From positions 1 through 31,902 of the IMG/VR virus record IMGVR_UViG_3300025083_000130: DNA of 31,902 bases; one strand, written 5' to 3'. Made by a program: the position numbers and the translations under genes. Of this stretch, positions 6,355-12,448 are shown piece after piece. Origin of the DNA: a virus. The stretch's first letter is position 1. Each line of letters starts with the position of its first letter. The notes beneath the pieces are model-generated. The model worked only from the letters and a program-made list of their open reading frames with translations. It made no database searches and was not told where the DNA came from.

Positions 6355-7119
6355 TTAAACCCCGAAGATGCGCTTGGCTTCACTACGCATTATCGGGTCA
6401 TTCCAGTAAAAGCTGGAATAGGATGGGGCGAAGATGCTGGCGAGTTCCCGTGCGTCATTCGACAACGATAGGAACGTCTCCATCTTCTTCACCGTAACTT
6501 TATATTCCTCAAGTATCTCCGCCGCCTCATCTTTATCGAGGTCATACACAGCAAACTTCTTTGGTGTGACGTAGCAGAACTTGATGTCATAGTCAGGCCG
6601 CATCGCTTGATACAATGCGCCTTGACGCTTGTGGTTATCCATTATCACGCTTGGCAGTCTGCCAGTCGTCTTGAGGTCGATGGATAGGTTGGGGTCGGTA
6701 TAGCTAAAGTCATCGAACCCCATAATCTCAACCGGACAGCCTTCCAGCCGCAGCGATAGGCGCGTCTGGGTAGCGTCTGGTGTGCCAAAGGGCTTCATGG
6801 CTTCAATGCCATTGGTGACGTAACCAACAAGGTCTTCTCGCGCCTTGTCCCTGTCGCCGCCATTTGTCAGCAATGCAGTGTCCTTTGAGAACTGCTTGAC
6901 CGCCATCTCAATGGCCTGCTCAACCGACAGCACACCAAATTCGTCTGTCAGATATTGCTCAACACCGTGTTCGGCAGCTATACCGCGCCACATATTTACA
7001 TTGCTGCCACCCTTGATTTTCATCGGGTAGCGCAACAGCCACGCAGCCGGGTCTGTCCTAAACATATCAATGTTGCTGTAGGACAGATGGCGTATGCCGT
7101 GCGCTTCAAACGCGCTCAT
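6355..7119 (-). CDS. PD-(D/E)XK superfamily nuclease (RecB/Cas4-like)
   Basis: A 254-residue protein with the RecB/Cas4-type PD-(D/E)XK pattern: an N-terminal helix region with His in IAAEHGVEQ (motif near residue 50), Asp in IMGFDDFSY, DLKTTG giving the D-x-K catalytic pair, and RQGALYQAM carrying the downstream Gln/Tyr motif. YSNIDMFRTDPAAWLLRY at the start is typical of these exonucleases. It joins the DUF1737 gene by TAATG and precedes the ssDNA-binding-like gene, so the two may act as an exonuclease/ssDNA-binding recombination pair. No Cys cluster for an iron-sulphur site was noticed. Confidence 0.75.
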   Translation of the reverse strand: MSAFEAHGIRHLSYSNIDMFRTDPAAWLLRYPMKIKGGSNVNMWRGIAAEHGVEQYLTDEFGVLSVEQAIEMAVKQFSKDTALLTNGGDRDKAREDLVGYVTNGIEAMKPFGTPDATQTRLSLRLEGCPVEIMGFDDFSYTDPNLSIDLKTTGRLPSVIMDNHKRQGALYQAMRPDYDIKFCYVTPKKFAVYDLDKDEAAEILEEYKVTVKKMETFLSLSNDARELASIFAPSYSSFYWNDPIMRSEAKRIFGV

Positions 7120-7313
7120 TATTTATCACCATCGTATTTCACCATTGGCTGTATAAGTTCTTCTCGGTATCCCGACCCATCAAGAAAAGGCGTAACCTGA
7201 TAGCAAAGGCTGCCATAAGGCTGCCAACCAAGTTCAATATTTTCACGCATGACATCTTCAAACTGCCACCGTGTAGGTTCTCTGATAATTATATAATTTG
7301 TTATTCTTCTCAT
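7119..7313 (-). CDS. DUF1737-like small protein
   Basis: A 64-residue protein matching the DUF1737 pattern: a short beta strand (NYIIIRE), a helix containing FEDVMRENIELGWQPYGSL with the characteristic GWQP, and a second strand pair ending in ELIQPMVKY. The family is common in phages and bacteria and its role is unknown. Its ATG has a strong ribosome binding site (GGGAG, 8 nt upstream), and it is the first gene after the second shared promoter element, so it heads the replication operon. The stop overlaps the next start (TAATG). Confidence 0.65.
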   Translation of the reverse strand: MRRITNYIIIREPTRWQFEDVMRENIELGWQPYGSLCYQVTPFLDGSGYREELIQPMVKYDGDK

Positions 7314-7346
7314 CGAATAAACTCCCTTGTTTGTCTCGATATGTAA

Positions 7347-7388
7347 CTATTAAGATGCGTCACGCTTTGCGTCAACCCCCAGTGGAAA
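7347..7388 (-). promoter_or_regulatory. Promoter-like element B with co-varying direct repeat
   Basis: On the minus strand, TTTCCACTG then GGGTTGAC leads into TTGACG (7375-7370, -35-like). With a 17-bp spacer this gives TAATAG (7352-7347), a weak -10. Within it TGACGC occurs twice, 12 bp apart (plus-strand GCGTCA at 7357-7362 and 7369-7374). Positions 7357-7388 align with 9663-9694 at 25 of 32 bases. The element begins immediately after the rusA-like stop codon and precedes the replication operon. A repressor could bind the direct repeat over the spacer; the Cro-like protein at 7738-7941 is the obvious candidate. Confidence 0.6.
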
Positions 7389-7748
7389 TTAAAATGCCTC
7401 CGCTGGGGATATGGTAACCTTCGCACCTTCTATCTCATTGCTCCACATCATCGTCACGCGATTTGCCAAGCAATCATCCGTGATGACATTGCAGTGCTGC
7501 AACACATCCATCACGGCCTTGGCGCGGTTGTCGATGTCCATACGCCGCCTCGATGGTCGGCCTACAATGATTTCGATATTGAACGGATAGTCAATCTCAG
7601 GACGCATCTCGGTTTCGAGTGCCAGAGTGACTTCGTTAATCCACTCCATATACTGCTTGGAGCGATACATCCGCCGACCCGTTATGCGCCATAAACGATT
7701 GACGCTTGGTGGGGTCGGCAGATGGTAACAATATATTTTATTTGCCAC
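7389..7748 (-). CDS. rusA: RusA-family Holliday junction resolvase
   Basis: A 119-residue resolvase of the RusA family, which cuts branched recombination and replication intermediates before packaging. The N-terminus has LPTPPSVNRLWR, a typical RusA opening. The catalytic region reads MDIDNRAKAVMDVL followed by ITDD, with the family's conserved acidic residues. I chose the GTG at 7748, which overlaps the regulator's stop by 11 nt and has AGGT upstream; an ATG at 7787 would add 13 residues unlike the family. It ends directly against promoter element B. Confidence 0.85.
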   Translation of the reverse strand: MANKIYCYHLPTPPSVNRLWRITGRRMYRSKQYMEWINEVTLALETEMRPEIDYPFNIEIIVGRPSRRRMDIDNRAKAVMDVLQHCNVITDDCLANRVTMMWSNEIEGAKVTISPAEAF

Positions 7749-7941
7749 GGCGCAGACCTGATGCCAAGTCCAGTGGACTGACCTCATTATCGGTTGCCGC
7801 TACCAGCTTCACCAAAATCTCAGGCTTGGGCATACGGTCGCCCAAACGATACTGGGTAATTGCTGACCGACTAACGCCAACCTTGTCAGCAAGCTTCTGG
7901 TCATTGATGTCATTATTCTTCATATATTCATGCAGGTTCAT
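7738..7941 (-). CDS. XRE/Cro-like helix-turn-helix regulator
   Basis: A 67-residue single-domain HTH protein. The motif runs from about residue 14: DQKLADKVGVSRSAITQYRL, with the Ala, Gly and Val/Ile positions of an XRE HTH; residues 36-60 resemble the usual C-terminal helices. Small size without a cleavage or oligomerisation domain suggests a Cro-type or lytic-switch regulator rather than a CI repressor. It overlaps both neighbours and sits in the operon between promoter elements A and B, so it may autoregulate element A and control element B. No integrase is visible, so a role in lysogeny is unsupported. Confidence 0.8.
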   Translation of the reverse strand: MNLHEYMKNNDINDQKLADKVGVSRSAITQYRLGDRMPKPEILVKLVAATDNEVSPLDLASGLRRGK

Positions 7942-8119
7942 CTGGTGTAACTCCCGTGATTTTTTCTAACTGCCACATTGTCTTTTCCAGCAAGTCCTCG
8001 TCAGTCGTATGACCGCGCTGGCGGTGGATGTTTTGCACTACCGCTTTAACATCTTGCATCATCTGTGACAATGCCTCTCCGTCTGATAGGCCAGCATATC
8101 TCACATCCGGTTTAGCCAT
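7928..8119 (-). CDS. Small hypothetical early protein
   Basis: A 63-residue, mostly helical, soluble protein starting MAKPDVRYAGLSDG. No family was recognised. I chose the ATG at 8119, which overlaps the upstream stop by 8 nt, over an ATG at 8155 that would overlap by 44 nt. Its end overlaps the start of the HTH regulator by 14 nt, so the two are probably translated together. It belongs to the compact run of small genes behind promoter element A. Confidence 0.6.
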   Translation of the reverse strand: MAKPDVRYAGLSDGEALSQMMQDVKAVVQNIHRQRGHTTDEDLLEKTMWQLEKITGVTPDEPA

Positions 8120-8372
8120 TATAAGTGTCCTCTGGTGTGCGCTTATCAAACTCACGCAGAAGGCTTGTCAGCGTGTCAATCATGTTGACCGCCTGATTGC
8201 GGTTCACTGCAAAGCGAACATAGTCGTCGCCTTCCTTGATGCACAGGTCAGCCACAAACGCCGCATCAATGCAGGGCGATACATAACGCAACTGCGGCGG
8301 CGGTATATCAACCGCTGGCGTTTCGGTGGCGATAACAACAGTGTCGCCGTTTTCATCTTTATGCTCAATCAT
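8112..8372 (-). CDS. Small hypothetical early protein
   Basis: An 86-residue acidic, soluble protein. The N-terminal half is strand-like (GDTVVIATETPAVDIPPP) and the C-terminal half helical (NQAVNMIDTLTSLLREF). There is no membrane segment and no family was recognised. The start overlaps the upstream stop as ATGA, with TAGGAG about 7 nt upstream. It is part of the early small-gene operon; such genes in phages often encode host-takeover factors, but nothing in the sequence shows that here. Confidence 0.65.
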   Translation of the reverse strand: MIEHKDENGDTVVIATETPAVDIPPPQLRYVSPCIDAAFVADLCIKEGDDYVRFAVNRNQAVNMIDTLTSLLREFDKRTPEDTYNG

Positions 8373-8647
8373 GGGTTCACTCCTAAGTAGGTTTCCATCA
8401 GTGCAAAAGTGATAAGGAAGAATAGCACAAAACTAACCACTTCTGGCAATAGCCTTACAACCGGGGCGGGAGGCTTGGCTTGCACAATCTCAAGCTGCCC
8501 TTCATCATTCACGATGCCGATTGTATATTCTGGTTTGCTTAGTTCGGCGCGCTCGGCCTTATCGGCCTCACGCTCCTCACGCTTGCGCCTATTGTGATGA
8601 TATTCTGCCATCCAATAATTATGCGCTGCTTCCTCCTTACTCAACAT
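8369..8647 (-). CDS. Small protein with C-terminal membrane segment
   Basis: A 92-residue protein starting MLSKEEAAHNYW. Residues 1-40 are highly charged and helical (HNRRKREEREADKAERAE), a middle part is soluble, and the C-terminus is a hydrophobic helix (VVSFVLFFLITFALMETYL), suggesting a tail-anchored inner membrane protein facing the cytoplasm. I chose the ATG at 8647, overlapping the upstream stop by 11 nt; a start at 8749 would add 34 residues and overlap by over 100 nt. Function unknown. Confidence 0.6.
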   Translation of the reverse strand: MLSKEEAAHNYWMAEYHHNRRKREEREADKAERAELSKPEYTIGIVNDEGQLEIVQAKPPAPVVRLLPEVVSFVLFFLITFALMETYLGVNP

Positions 8648-8858
8648 CTGCTCTCTCCAAGATTGATTTCTTGCCGCGCTCAAGAAGCCATAGGGCTTCC
8701 GGCAGATGACCGAATGTAATCGCTGTGACCTCATTATTATTATTGTCATAACCGATTAGAACAAATCCCTGCAACTTACCCTTCAAGCTATCCAGCGTTG
8801 CATCAGGGTCGAAGTCCGAGTTTTTGCGGCCTCCACCAAAGTCAATTATTTCAGCCAT
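8637..8858 (-). CDS. Small hypothetical early protein
   Basis: A 73-residue protein opening MAEIIDFGGGRKNSDFDPDA, followed by a strand pair (GFVLIGYDNNNNEVTAITFG) and a helix (LPEALWLLERGKKSILE). The layout suggests a small alpha/beta fold and no family was recognised. It has one of the strongest ribosome binding sites in the window (AAGGAGG, 7 nt before ATG), located inside the end of the upstream gene, which it overlaps by 13 nt. High expression early in infection is likely; function unknown. Confidence 0.65.
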   Translation of the reverse strand: MAEIIDFGGGRKNSDFDPDATLDSLKGKLQGFVLIGYDNNNNEVTAITFGHLPEALWLLERGKKSILERADVE

Positions 8859-9091
8859 TGGATTTCCTCCTTCCGCTCAACACGGTTCATCAGCTTTGCC
8901 ATGCTGCGCTTGTTATCTGGCTCAACCACATCAACACGGTCAAGACGACGCTGCCGACAATAGAACGTGCGGCTTGATGCGTTGGCACAGTTTACGATTG
9001 ATAGACGCTCAAGTTCGCGGTCTGCATCAGCTTTGGTCGCATGATAAACCCAGAACTCTTTTTTATCATCCAAGTGTCTCCACAAAATCAT
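8846..9091 (-). CDS. Small hypothetical early protein
   Basis: An 81-residue basic soluble protein. It begins MILWRHLDDKKEFWVYHATKA, followed by a helix and a Cys-containing segment (NCANASSRTFYCRQRR). No family was recognised. I chose the ATG at 9091, which overlaps the upstream stop as ATGA, over a GTG four codons earlier. Tight overlaps on both sides mark it as an ordinary member of the early operon. Confidence 0.6.
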   Translation of the reverse strand: MILWRHLDDKKEFWVYHATKADADRELERLSIVNCANASSRTFYCRQRRLDRVDVVEPDNKRSMAKLMNRVERKEEIQWLK

Positions 9092-9279
9092 TGCCGATAC
9101 CACCGTTTCATCACCGCAGTCGTGCCAGTTTCGTGGTCAACACGAGCATCGTAAACAAGAAAGTCGCGCTTATAGTCCGCGATGCCCTGCTGCTTACCTT
9201 CTGGCGTTTCAGCCTCAATACGAGCAAAACAATACTTGCCCTCTTGTGGCATCCGATAAATTTTATATGGCTTACTCAT
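9088..9279 (-). CDS. Small hypothetical early protein
   Basis: A 63-residue basic protein of mainly beta character (YKIYRMPQEGKYCFARIEAE, then DFLVYDARVD). No membrane segment and no recognised family. Its start overlaps the stop of the tiny membrane ORF upstream as ATGA, and its stop overlaps the next start in the same way, so the reading frame is well supported by operon structure even though function is unknown. Confidence 0.6.
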   Translation of the reverse strand: MSKPYKIYRMPQEGKYCFARIEAETPEGKQQGIADYKRDFLVYDARVDHETGTTAVMKRWYRQ

Positions 9280-9377
9280 TGAACAACCCCCTCAAGCACA
9301 TAGCCCCACATTAAAATCATGTAGAGCGACAGCATAAATACTGCCGCCCCACATATGTCTTTGACCAGCGACCACAT
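9276..9377 (-). CDS. Tiny predicted membrane protein (33 residues)
   Basis: A 33-residue ORF with one hydrophobic helix (ICGAAVFMLSLYMILMWGY). It starts inside the previous stop codon as TAATG and ends as ATGA with the next start, so it fills the gap between its neighbours exactly. That fit is the main evidence that it is real. It is probably a single-pass inner membrane peptide; no function can be assigned. Confidence 0.5.
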   Translation of the reverse strand: MWSLVKDICGAAVFMLSLYMILMWGYVLEGVVQ

Positions 9378-9616
9378 TATTGTTCAATCCCAAGATGCAA
9401 ATGAGCAACTTTTTTCATTGCTTCAGCAAGCGTCTTTTGCGGATAAAAAATGAACCCATCATCAGTTTTTTGACCCACATTATATTTTTCGCCAATTTCC
9501 TCTGCATAATCGCAAACTTGAATAGCTATATTTTCGTCACGCTTAAACACAAATATAGGGTCAACATCGCAATCACCATCAATGTAGGTGAAATCGTATT
9601 TACTAATTACATTCAT
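9377..9616 (-). CDS. Small hypothetical protein, first gene after promoter A
   Basis: A 79-residue acidic protein: an N-terminal beta region (KYDFTYIDGDCDVDPIFVFKR), a central helix and a C-terminal helix (LAEAMKKVAHLHLG). No family was recognised. It is the first clear gene after promoter-like element A, with a strong AAGGAG ribosome binding site 9 nt before ATG, so it should be the first and perhaps best-translated product of that message. Confidence 0.65.
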   Translation of the reverse strand: MNVISKYDFTYIDGDCDVDPIFVFKRDENIAIQVCDYAEEIGEKYNVGQKTDDGFIFYPQKTLAEAMKKVAHLHLGIEQ

Positions 9617-9652
9617 CGGTCTAACTCCTTCTCAATATGTGACCATGACATG

Positions 9653-9694
9653 AATATGGGGGGTGTCACGAAAAGTGTCAACCCTCAGTGGAAA
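9653..9694 (-). promoter_or_regulatory. Promoter-like element A with co-varying direct repeat
   Basis: On the minus strand, a perfect -35 TTGACA (9681-9676) is followed after 17 bp by CATATT (9658-9653, 4 of 6 to TATAAT). Upstream are TTTCCACTG and GGGTTGAC as in element B. TGACAC occurs twice, 12 bp apart (plus-strand GTGTCA at 9663-9668 and 9675-9680). It separates the lysis genes from the run of small early genes and should drive the latter. Confidence 0.65.
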
Positions 9695-9747
9695 ATAATA
9701 ATTACTGATATGAAACCTACGATACCCCCAGCAAGGAAGTATGCCAT
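9685..9747 (-). CDS. Possible 20-residue hydrophobic peptide
   Basis: A 20-codon ORF whose product is almost wholly hydrophobic (LAGGIVGFISVIIIF). It begins by TAATG overlap with the preceding small ORF. Its stop codon lies within the conserved TTTCCACTG part of promoter element A, so the open frame may be chance next to a regulatory site. It could be a membrane microprotein of the lysis cassette, but evidence is thin. Confidence 0.25.
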   Translation of the reverse strand: MAYFLAGGIVGFISVIIIFH

Positions 9748-9851
9748 TACTCTTTGCCGAACCGTTTTCGCCAGAGGTAATCGGATAGCTTGCTGAGTTT
9801 GCCAACAAGCCAGTTCACCGGGCGGCTATGCCAGAACCAACGCCTACTCAT
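9747..9851 (-). CDS. Tiny basic ORF downstream of holin
   Basis: A 34-residue Trp- and Arg-rich product (MSRRWFWHSRPVNWLVGKLS...). The start overlaps the holin stop as ATGA, the coupling used throughout the genome. No domain is recognised. The amphipathic, basic, aromatic composition could let it lie at a membrane surface. Support is positional only. Confidence 0.4.
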   Translation of the reverse strand: MSRRWFWHSRPVNWLVGKLSKLSDYLWRKRFGKE

Positions 9852-10210
9852 TTGCGGAACTGCCCAATCGACTTGATGCCGAAGCTTGCGCCGATGGATG
9901 CCAAGATGCCCCACTGGATAAAGTCGGGTGCAGTCTTGAGGAACTCAAAGCCAGATTTCATGTAGGGCTGCGCCGGGGGATAGAAGCTTGCCAGAATTAT
10001 TCCAATAAAGCAGATTGTCCAAGCCTCATCTTTGAGGCTGTCTGCCGCGCTACCAAGTGCCTTGTCTTCCCACGCTTCACCAGCCCTTGCAGCTTTGGCT
10101 TGCGCCTCAATCTTGGCGACTGCCAACTTGTTCTTGGCCTCGGTCTTCTTCTGTCTGCCCTCAAGATAAGCACCAGCAATCTTTGTGACTGGGTTTAACC
10201 AATTCAACAT
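9848..10210 (-). CDS. Holin, GTA 3-TM holin-like
   Basis: A 120-residue protein resembling the holin family of gene transfer agents (3 TMs). It opens MLNWLNPVTKIAGAYLEG, then an Ala/Lys/Glu-rich helix, KDEAWTICFIGIILASFYPP (first clear membrane segment), an amphipathic stretch (FEFLKTAPDFIQWGILASIG) and GASFGIKSIGQFRK at the end, which matches the family's terminal pattern. It probably forms inner-membrane lesions that release the M15 endolysin encoded two genes upstream. I chose ATG 10210 (TGATG with the previous stop, GGAG 8 nt upstream) over a GTG at 10213. Confidence 0.75.
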   Translation of the reverse strand: MLNWLNPVTKIAGAYLEGRQKKTEAKNKLAVAKIEAQAKAARAGEAWEDKALGSAADSLKDEAWTICFIGIILASFYPPAQPYMKSGFEFLKTAPDFIQWGILASIGASFGIKSIGQFRK

Positions 10211-10431
10211 CACATAATCTCCTGAGTAATCACGCTGCCATCGCTCTGGCTGGCAGTCCTTATAATACCATTCAGCTTACGCAGTATGTATTGAAACCGC
10301 GCTTGGCTAAGTTCCTGAGTGGCTGTGGCGGCACTAATCTCACCAGCCAGTTCGTCATAGATGACACCGAGCCAATACACGCGAGCATCGTCGCCTGTTA
10401 TTGTTTCCGGCTCGCTGTCAAACAATGCCAT
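10210..10431 (-). CDS. Small hypothetical protein between endolysin and holin
   Basis: A 73-residue soluble, largely helical protein (DDARVYWLGVIYDELAGEIS, then FQYILRKLNGIIRTA). No family was recognised. It starts by TGATG overlap with the endolysin stop and ends by TGATG with the holin start, so it is embedded in the lysis operon. It could modulate lysis, but nothing in the sequence shows this. Confidence 0.6.
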   Translation of the reverse strand: MALFDSEPETITGDDARVYWLGVIYDELAGEISAATATQELSQARFQYILRKLNGIIRTASQSDGSVITQEIM

Positions 10432-10829
10432 CAATAACTCCAAACAGTTGGTCTAGGCCAACCCTCTTTGTTCGTCAGGTCGTCCAAGTGAATAAAACGC
10501 CCGTCGCCCTTTTGCTGAATACCGACACCCGTAAAGCCCATTCGCATCGCCAGTCTCAGCAGCGCGTATGCTTCGCCACGCGAGACAGCAACATCAACAG
10601 CACGGCCTGATGAGTGTGTGCCGGGTTTGCTCTTGGATGCCTCAATAGGGTGTTCGGGGCAGCGATATCCAGATGTAATCTTCATCGGCTTGCCATACGC
10701 TTCGCGCAAGTCCTGCAACCTCCACATGAAATCCTCATCCATCTCAGCACGACCACAGTGCTGGCAAGCCACTTCGCTGCGCCCAAAGTTCGGGAAGTCT
10801 TCCCAATGTGGTTCGATAGTTTTAGACAT
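10431..10829 (-). CDS. Endolysin, peptidase M15 family (L-Ala-D-Glu or D-Ala-D-Ala type)
   Basis: A 132-residue M15-type zinc peptidase that should cut peptidoglycan peptide bonds at lysis. Core features are ITSGYRCPEH (51-60), the zinc ligands His72 and Asp79 in THSSGRAVDV, and His114 in RFIHLD. A CQHCG pair near residues 22-26 precedes the core, as in related phage enzymes. There is no signal peptide, so export depends on the holin. I chose ATG 10829, just after the previous stop; an ATG at 10946 would add 39 residues unlike the family and overlap the previous gene heavily. Confidence 0.85.
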   Translation of the reverse strand: MSKTIEPHWEDFPNFGRSEVACQHCGRAEMDEDFMWRLQDLREAYGKPMKITSGYRCPEHPIEASKSKPGTHSSGRAVDVAVSRGEAYALLRLAMRMGFTGVGIQQKGDGRFIHLDDLTNKEGWPRPTVWSY

Positions 10830-10830
10830 T

Positions 10831-11250
10831 TTAGCTATTCTTTCTGGCCTTGACCGATGCGATTGCTTTTCTGAGTTGCCCAGCTTCAGGCTGGTCAAAC
10901 CTTCCAATGTTGACAGTAGTTTTCTTATGCTTGATTTGCATAACATCCGTAAAGATTATCATCTTTTCGTCTAACGCGACAAGGGCAACAATATCGCAAT
11001 CATCTGGCGACAACAGCTTCTTGCTACCCGACCCGGTGGCAGTCATAAACTTATATCGCTGGTTTGATTTGGTTTTGCAGGACTTTACTTCAACCCTGTA
11101 AGCTTCTCCGCAATCGTCAAACATTAACAAGTCAAAGCCCTGCCCGTTACAGATGGCGGTTTGATACCCCATCATTTCTAACGCGCTACAAACGAGAAAC
11201 TCTCCCGCCTTGCCAATCTGAACTGCGTTACGCACAGTCGTGTAAGCCAT
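10831..11250 (-). CDS. PD-(D/E)XK nuclease-like protein within the lysis region
   Basis: A 139-residue protein with IGKAGEFLVCSALEMMGY near the start (conserved Glu in the first helix), GFDLLMF (Asp), YRVEVKSC (Glu-x-Lys) and a following strand-rich part. This is the layout of small PD-(D/E)XK proteins, including those typed as intron-associated endonucleases, and of Holliday resolvase-like folds. It starts by TAATG overlap with the coiled-coil membrane protein and precedes the endolysin. Host DNA degradation or a DNA-repair role is possible. Nuclease fold likely, substrate unknown. Confidence 0.65.
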   Translation of the reverse strand: MAYTTVRNAVQIGKAGEFLVCSALEMMGYQTAICNGQGFDLLMFDDCGEAYRVEVKSCKTKSNQRYKFMTATGSGSKKLLSPDDCDIVALVALDEKMIIFTDVMQIKHKKTTVNIGRFDQPEAGQLRKAIASVKARKNS

Positions 11251-11657
11251 TACTGTAGTGGATTACTCGCAGCATCCAAACCGCGCCACAAATCGTCCAC
11301 CTCCCGATTTATCTTGCCGAACCGACTGTCGATTGATTTGACCTTCTCGTCAAACTGTTTGACCAGCAAATCATTCTCCACTGTCGTCTTCTCTACCTCT
11401 GCAATACGGTCACGCAAATCCAGAAGCTGCTTCTGGTTCTCCATAATAGTTTCTAGGTTTGTGCCTAGCACGGTCAGCTTCTCGGCTGTGTCACCGTTGC
11501 CAGAGACAGCCGCCTCTACAGCCTCTATGCGTCCGTAGAACTCCGCGACTGCCCAGATGCCGCCAGCCATAGTCGTGGCGATAGATAGCACAATGGCTAT
11601 CCATACGCCGCGCAGCTTCGTGCCGCCGATTGTGAGTTCGGTGTCTTCTAGGCTCAT
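11250..11657 (-). CDS. Single-pass membrane protein with coiled coil (i-spanin-like layout)
   Basis: A 135-residue protein. Residues 15-37 form a membrane helix (GVWIAIVLSIATTMAGGIWAV), followed by a long heptad-rich, charged coiled coil (about 40-125) with ENQKQLLDLRDRIAEVEK. This is the layout of inner-membrane spanins and of some structural accessory proteins. No partner lipoprotein with a lipobox was found nearby, so spanin is only a suggestion. ATGA overlap with the secreted protein upstream and TAATG downstream place it in the lysis operon. Confidence 0.6.
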   Translation of the reverse strand: MSLEDTELTIGGTKLRGVWIAIVLSIATTMAGGIWAVAEFYGRIEAVEAAVSGNGDTAEKLTVLGTNLETIMENQKQLLDLRDRIAEVEKTTVENDLLVKQFDEKVKSIDSRFGKINREVDDLWRGLDAASNPLQ

Positions 11658-12448
11658 TGATACATATACGCTTGCTGGTCACTGTAGATAGCTTCGCCCT
11701 GACCAAGCACTTCACTGGCAGTCACATAGTCACCCATCAGGAAGTCGTGGAACTCGATATGACCCGTATTGGTTGCCCATTGGACACTCAAGATGTCATT
11801 GGTAGCTGAGTATGAGATAGAGGCTTCAGCCATAGAGTTGCCATATTCTTGAGCATGTTCGTCTGACAGGCTGGTCAACTGCTCATTCTTAGATGCAGCA
11901 AGGAACGCCCCTGCCTCGCGCGAACTTGTGGCGATTTGCTCCAATGATTGATTATATTCAAGCACAGTCTCTTGGCTGATGCTTACGTCGTTCTGTTCGA
12001 CGTATTCTTGAACGGCTATTTGGTCTTCGACGCTGTTTGTCTCTTGTGCCACTTCCGCTTTTTCTGCCACTTCCTCAACGACTGCAAGCTGATGAGAAGC
12101 TACAACGAAATTATCAACTGCTACCGAAACCGCCGCCATTGATTGCTCGGCCTTTTCTTCCAATGCCATCTTGGTGGTGAAATACAAAGCGTTCTGCACT
12201 CCTGCAAGAGCGTCATTATAGGCAGTTATGTCGCCCTCATTGATGATGTATTGCTCATCGTCCACTGCATTGTAGTCAATGATACCACCGATAGATGCGT
12301 AGTGTTCTGCGCCATATACTGCATAGCGGCCTTGCTCCAGCTTGGCAGCGATTGTCTTGCTGGCACTAACCAGATTATCAATCGTCGTCTCTGCTTGTGC
12401 TGCGGAAACGCTCAGAAATGCTGAGATTGCTATCGCTATTTTCTTCAT
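11654..12448 (-). CDS. Secreted protein of unknown function
   Basis: A 264-residue protein with a clear signal peptide (MKKIAIAISAFLSVSAAQA, cleavage after AQA). The mature part is acidic and helical, with a Glu/Val/Ala-rich stretch (VVEEVAEKAEVAQE) near residues 125-145. No lipobox, membrane segment or enzyme motif. I chose ATG 12448, preceded by AAGGA at 8 nt, over an ATG three codons earlier with no ribosome binding site. Its signal-peptide region overlaps the end of the preceding secreted-protein gene by 71 nt in another frame. It may act in the periplasm during lysis or superinfection exclusion; this is speculation. Confidence 0.6.
   Translation of the reverse strand: MKKIAIAISAFLSVSAAQAETTIDNLVSASKTIAAKLEQGRYAVYGAEHYASIGGIIDYNAVDDEQYIINEGDITAYNDALAGVQNALYFTTKMALEEKAEQSMAAVSVAVDNFVVASHQLAVVEEVAEKAEVAQETNSVEDQIAVQEYVEQNDVSISQETVLEYNQSLEQIATSSREAGAFLAASKNEQLTSLSDEHAQEYGNSMAEASISYSATNDILSVQWATNTGHIEFHDFLMGDYVTASEVLGQGEAIYSDQQAYMYQ

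Noticed and set aside
7738-7941. Evidence of a temperate lifestyle from the HTH regulator
   Set aside because: No integrase, excisionase, partition gene or attachment site was found; a Cro-like regulator alone does not show lysogeny.
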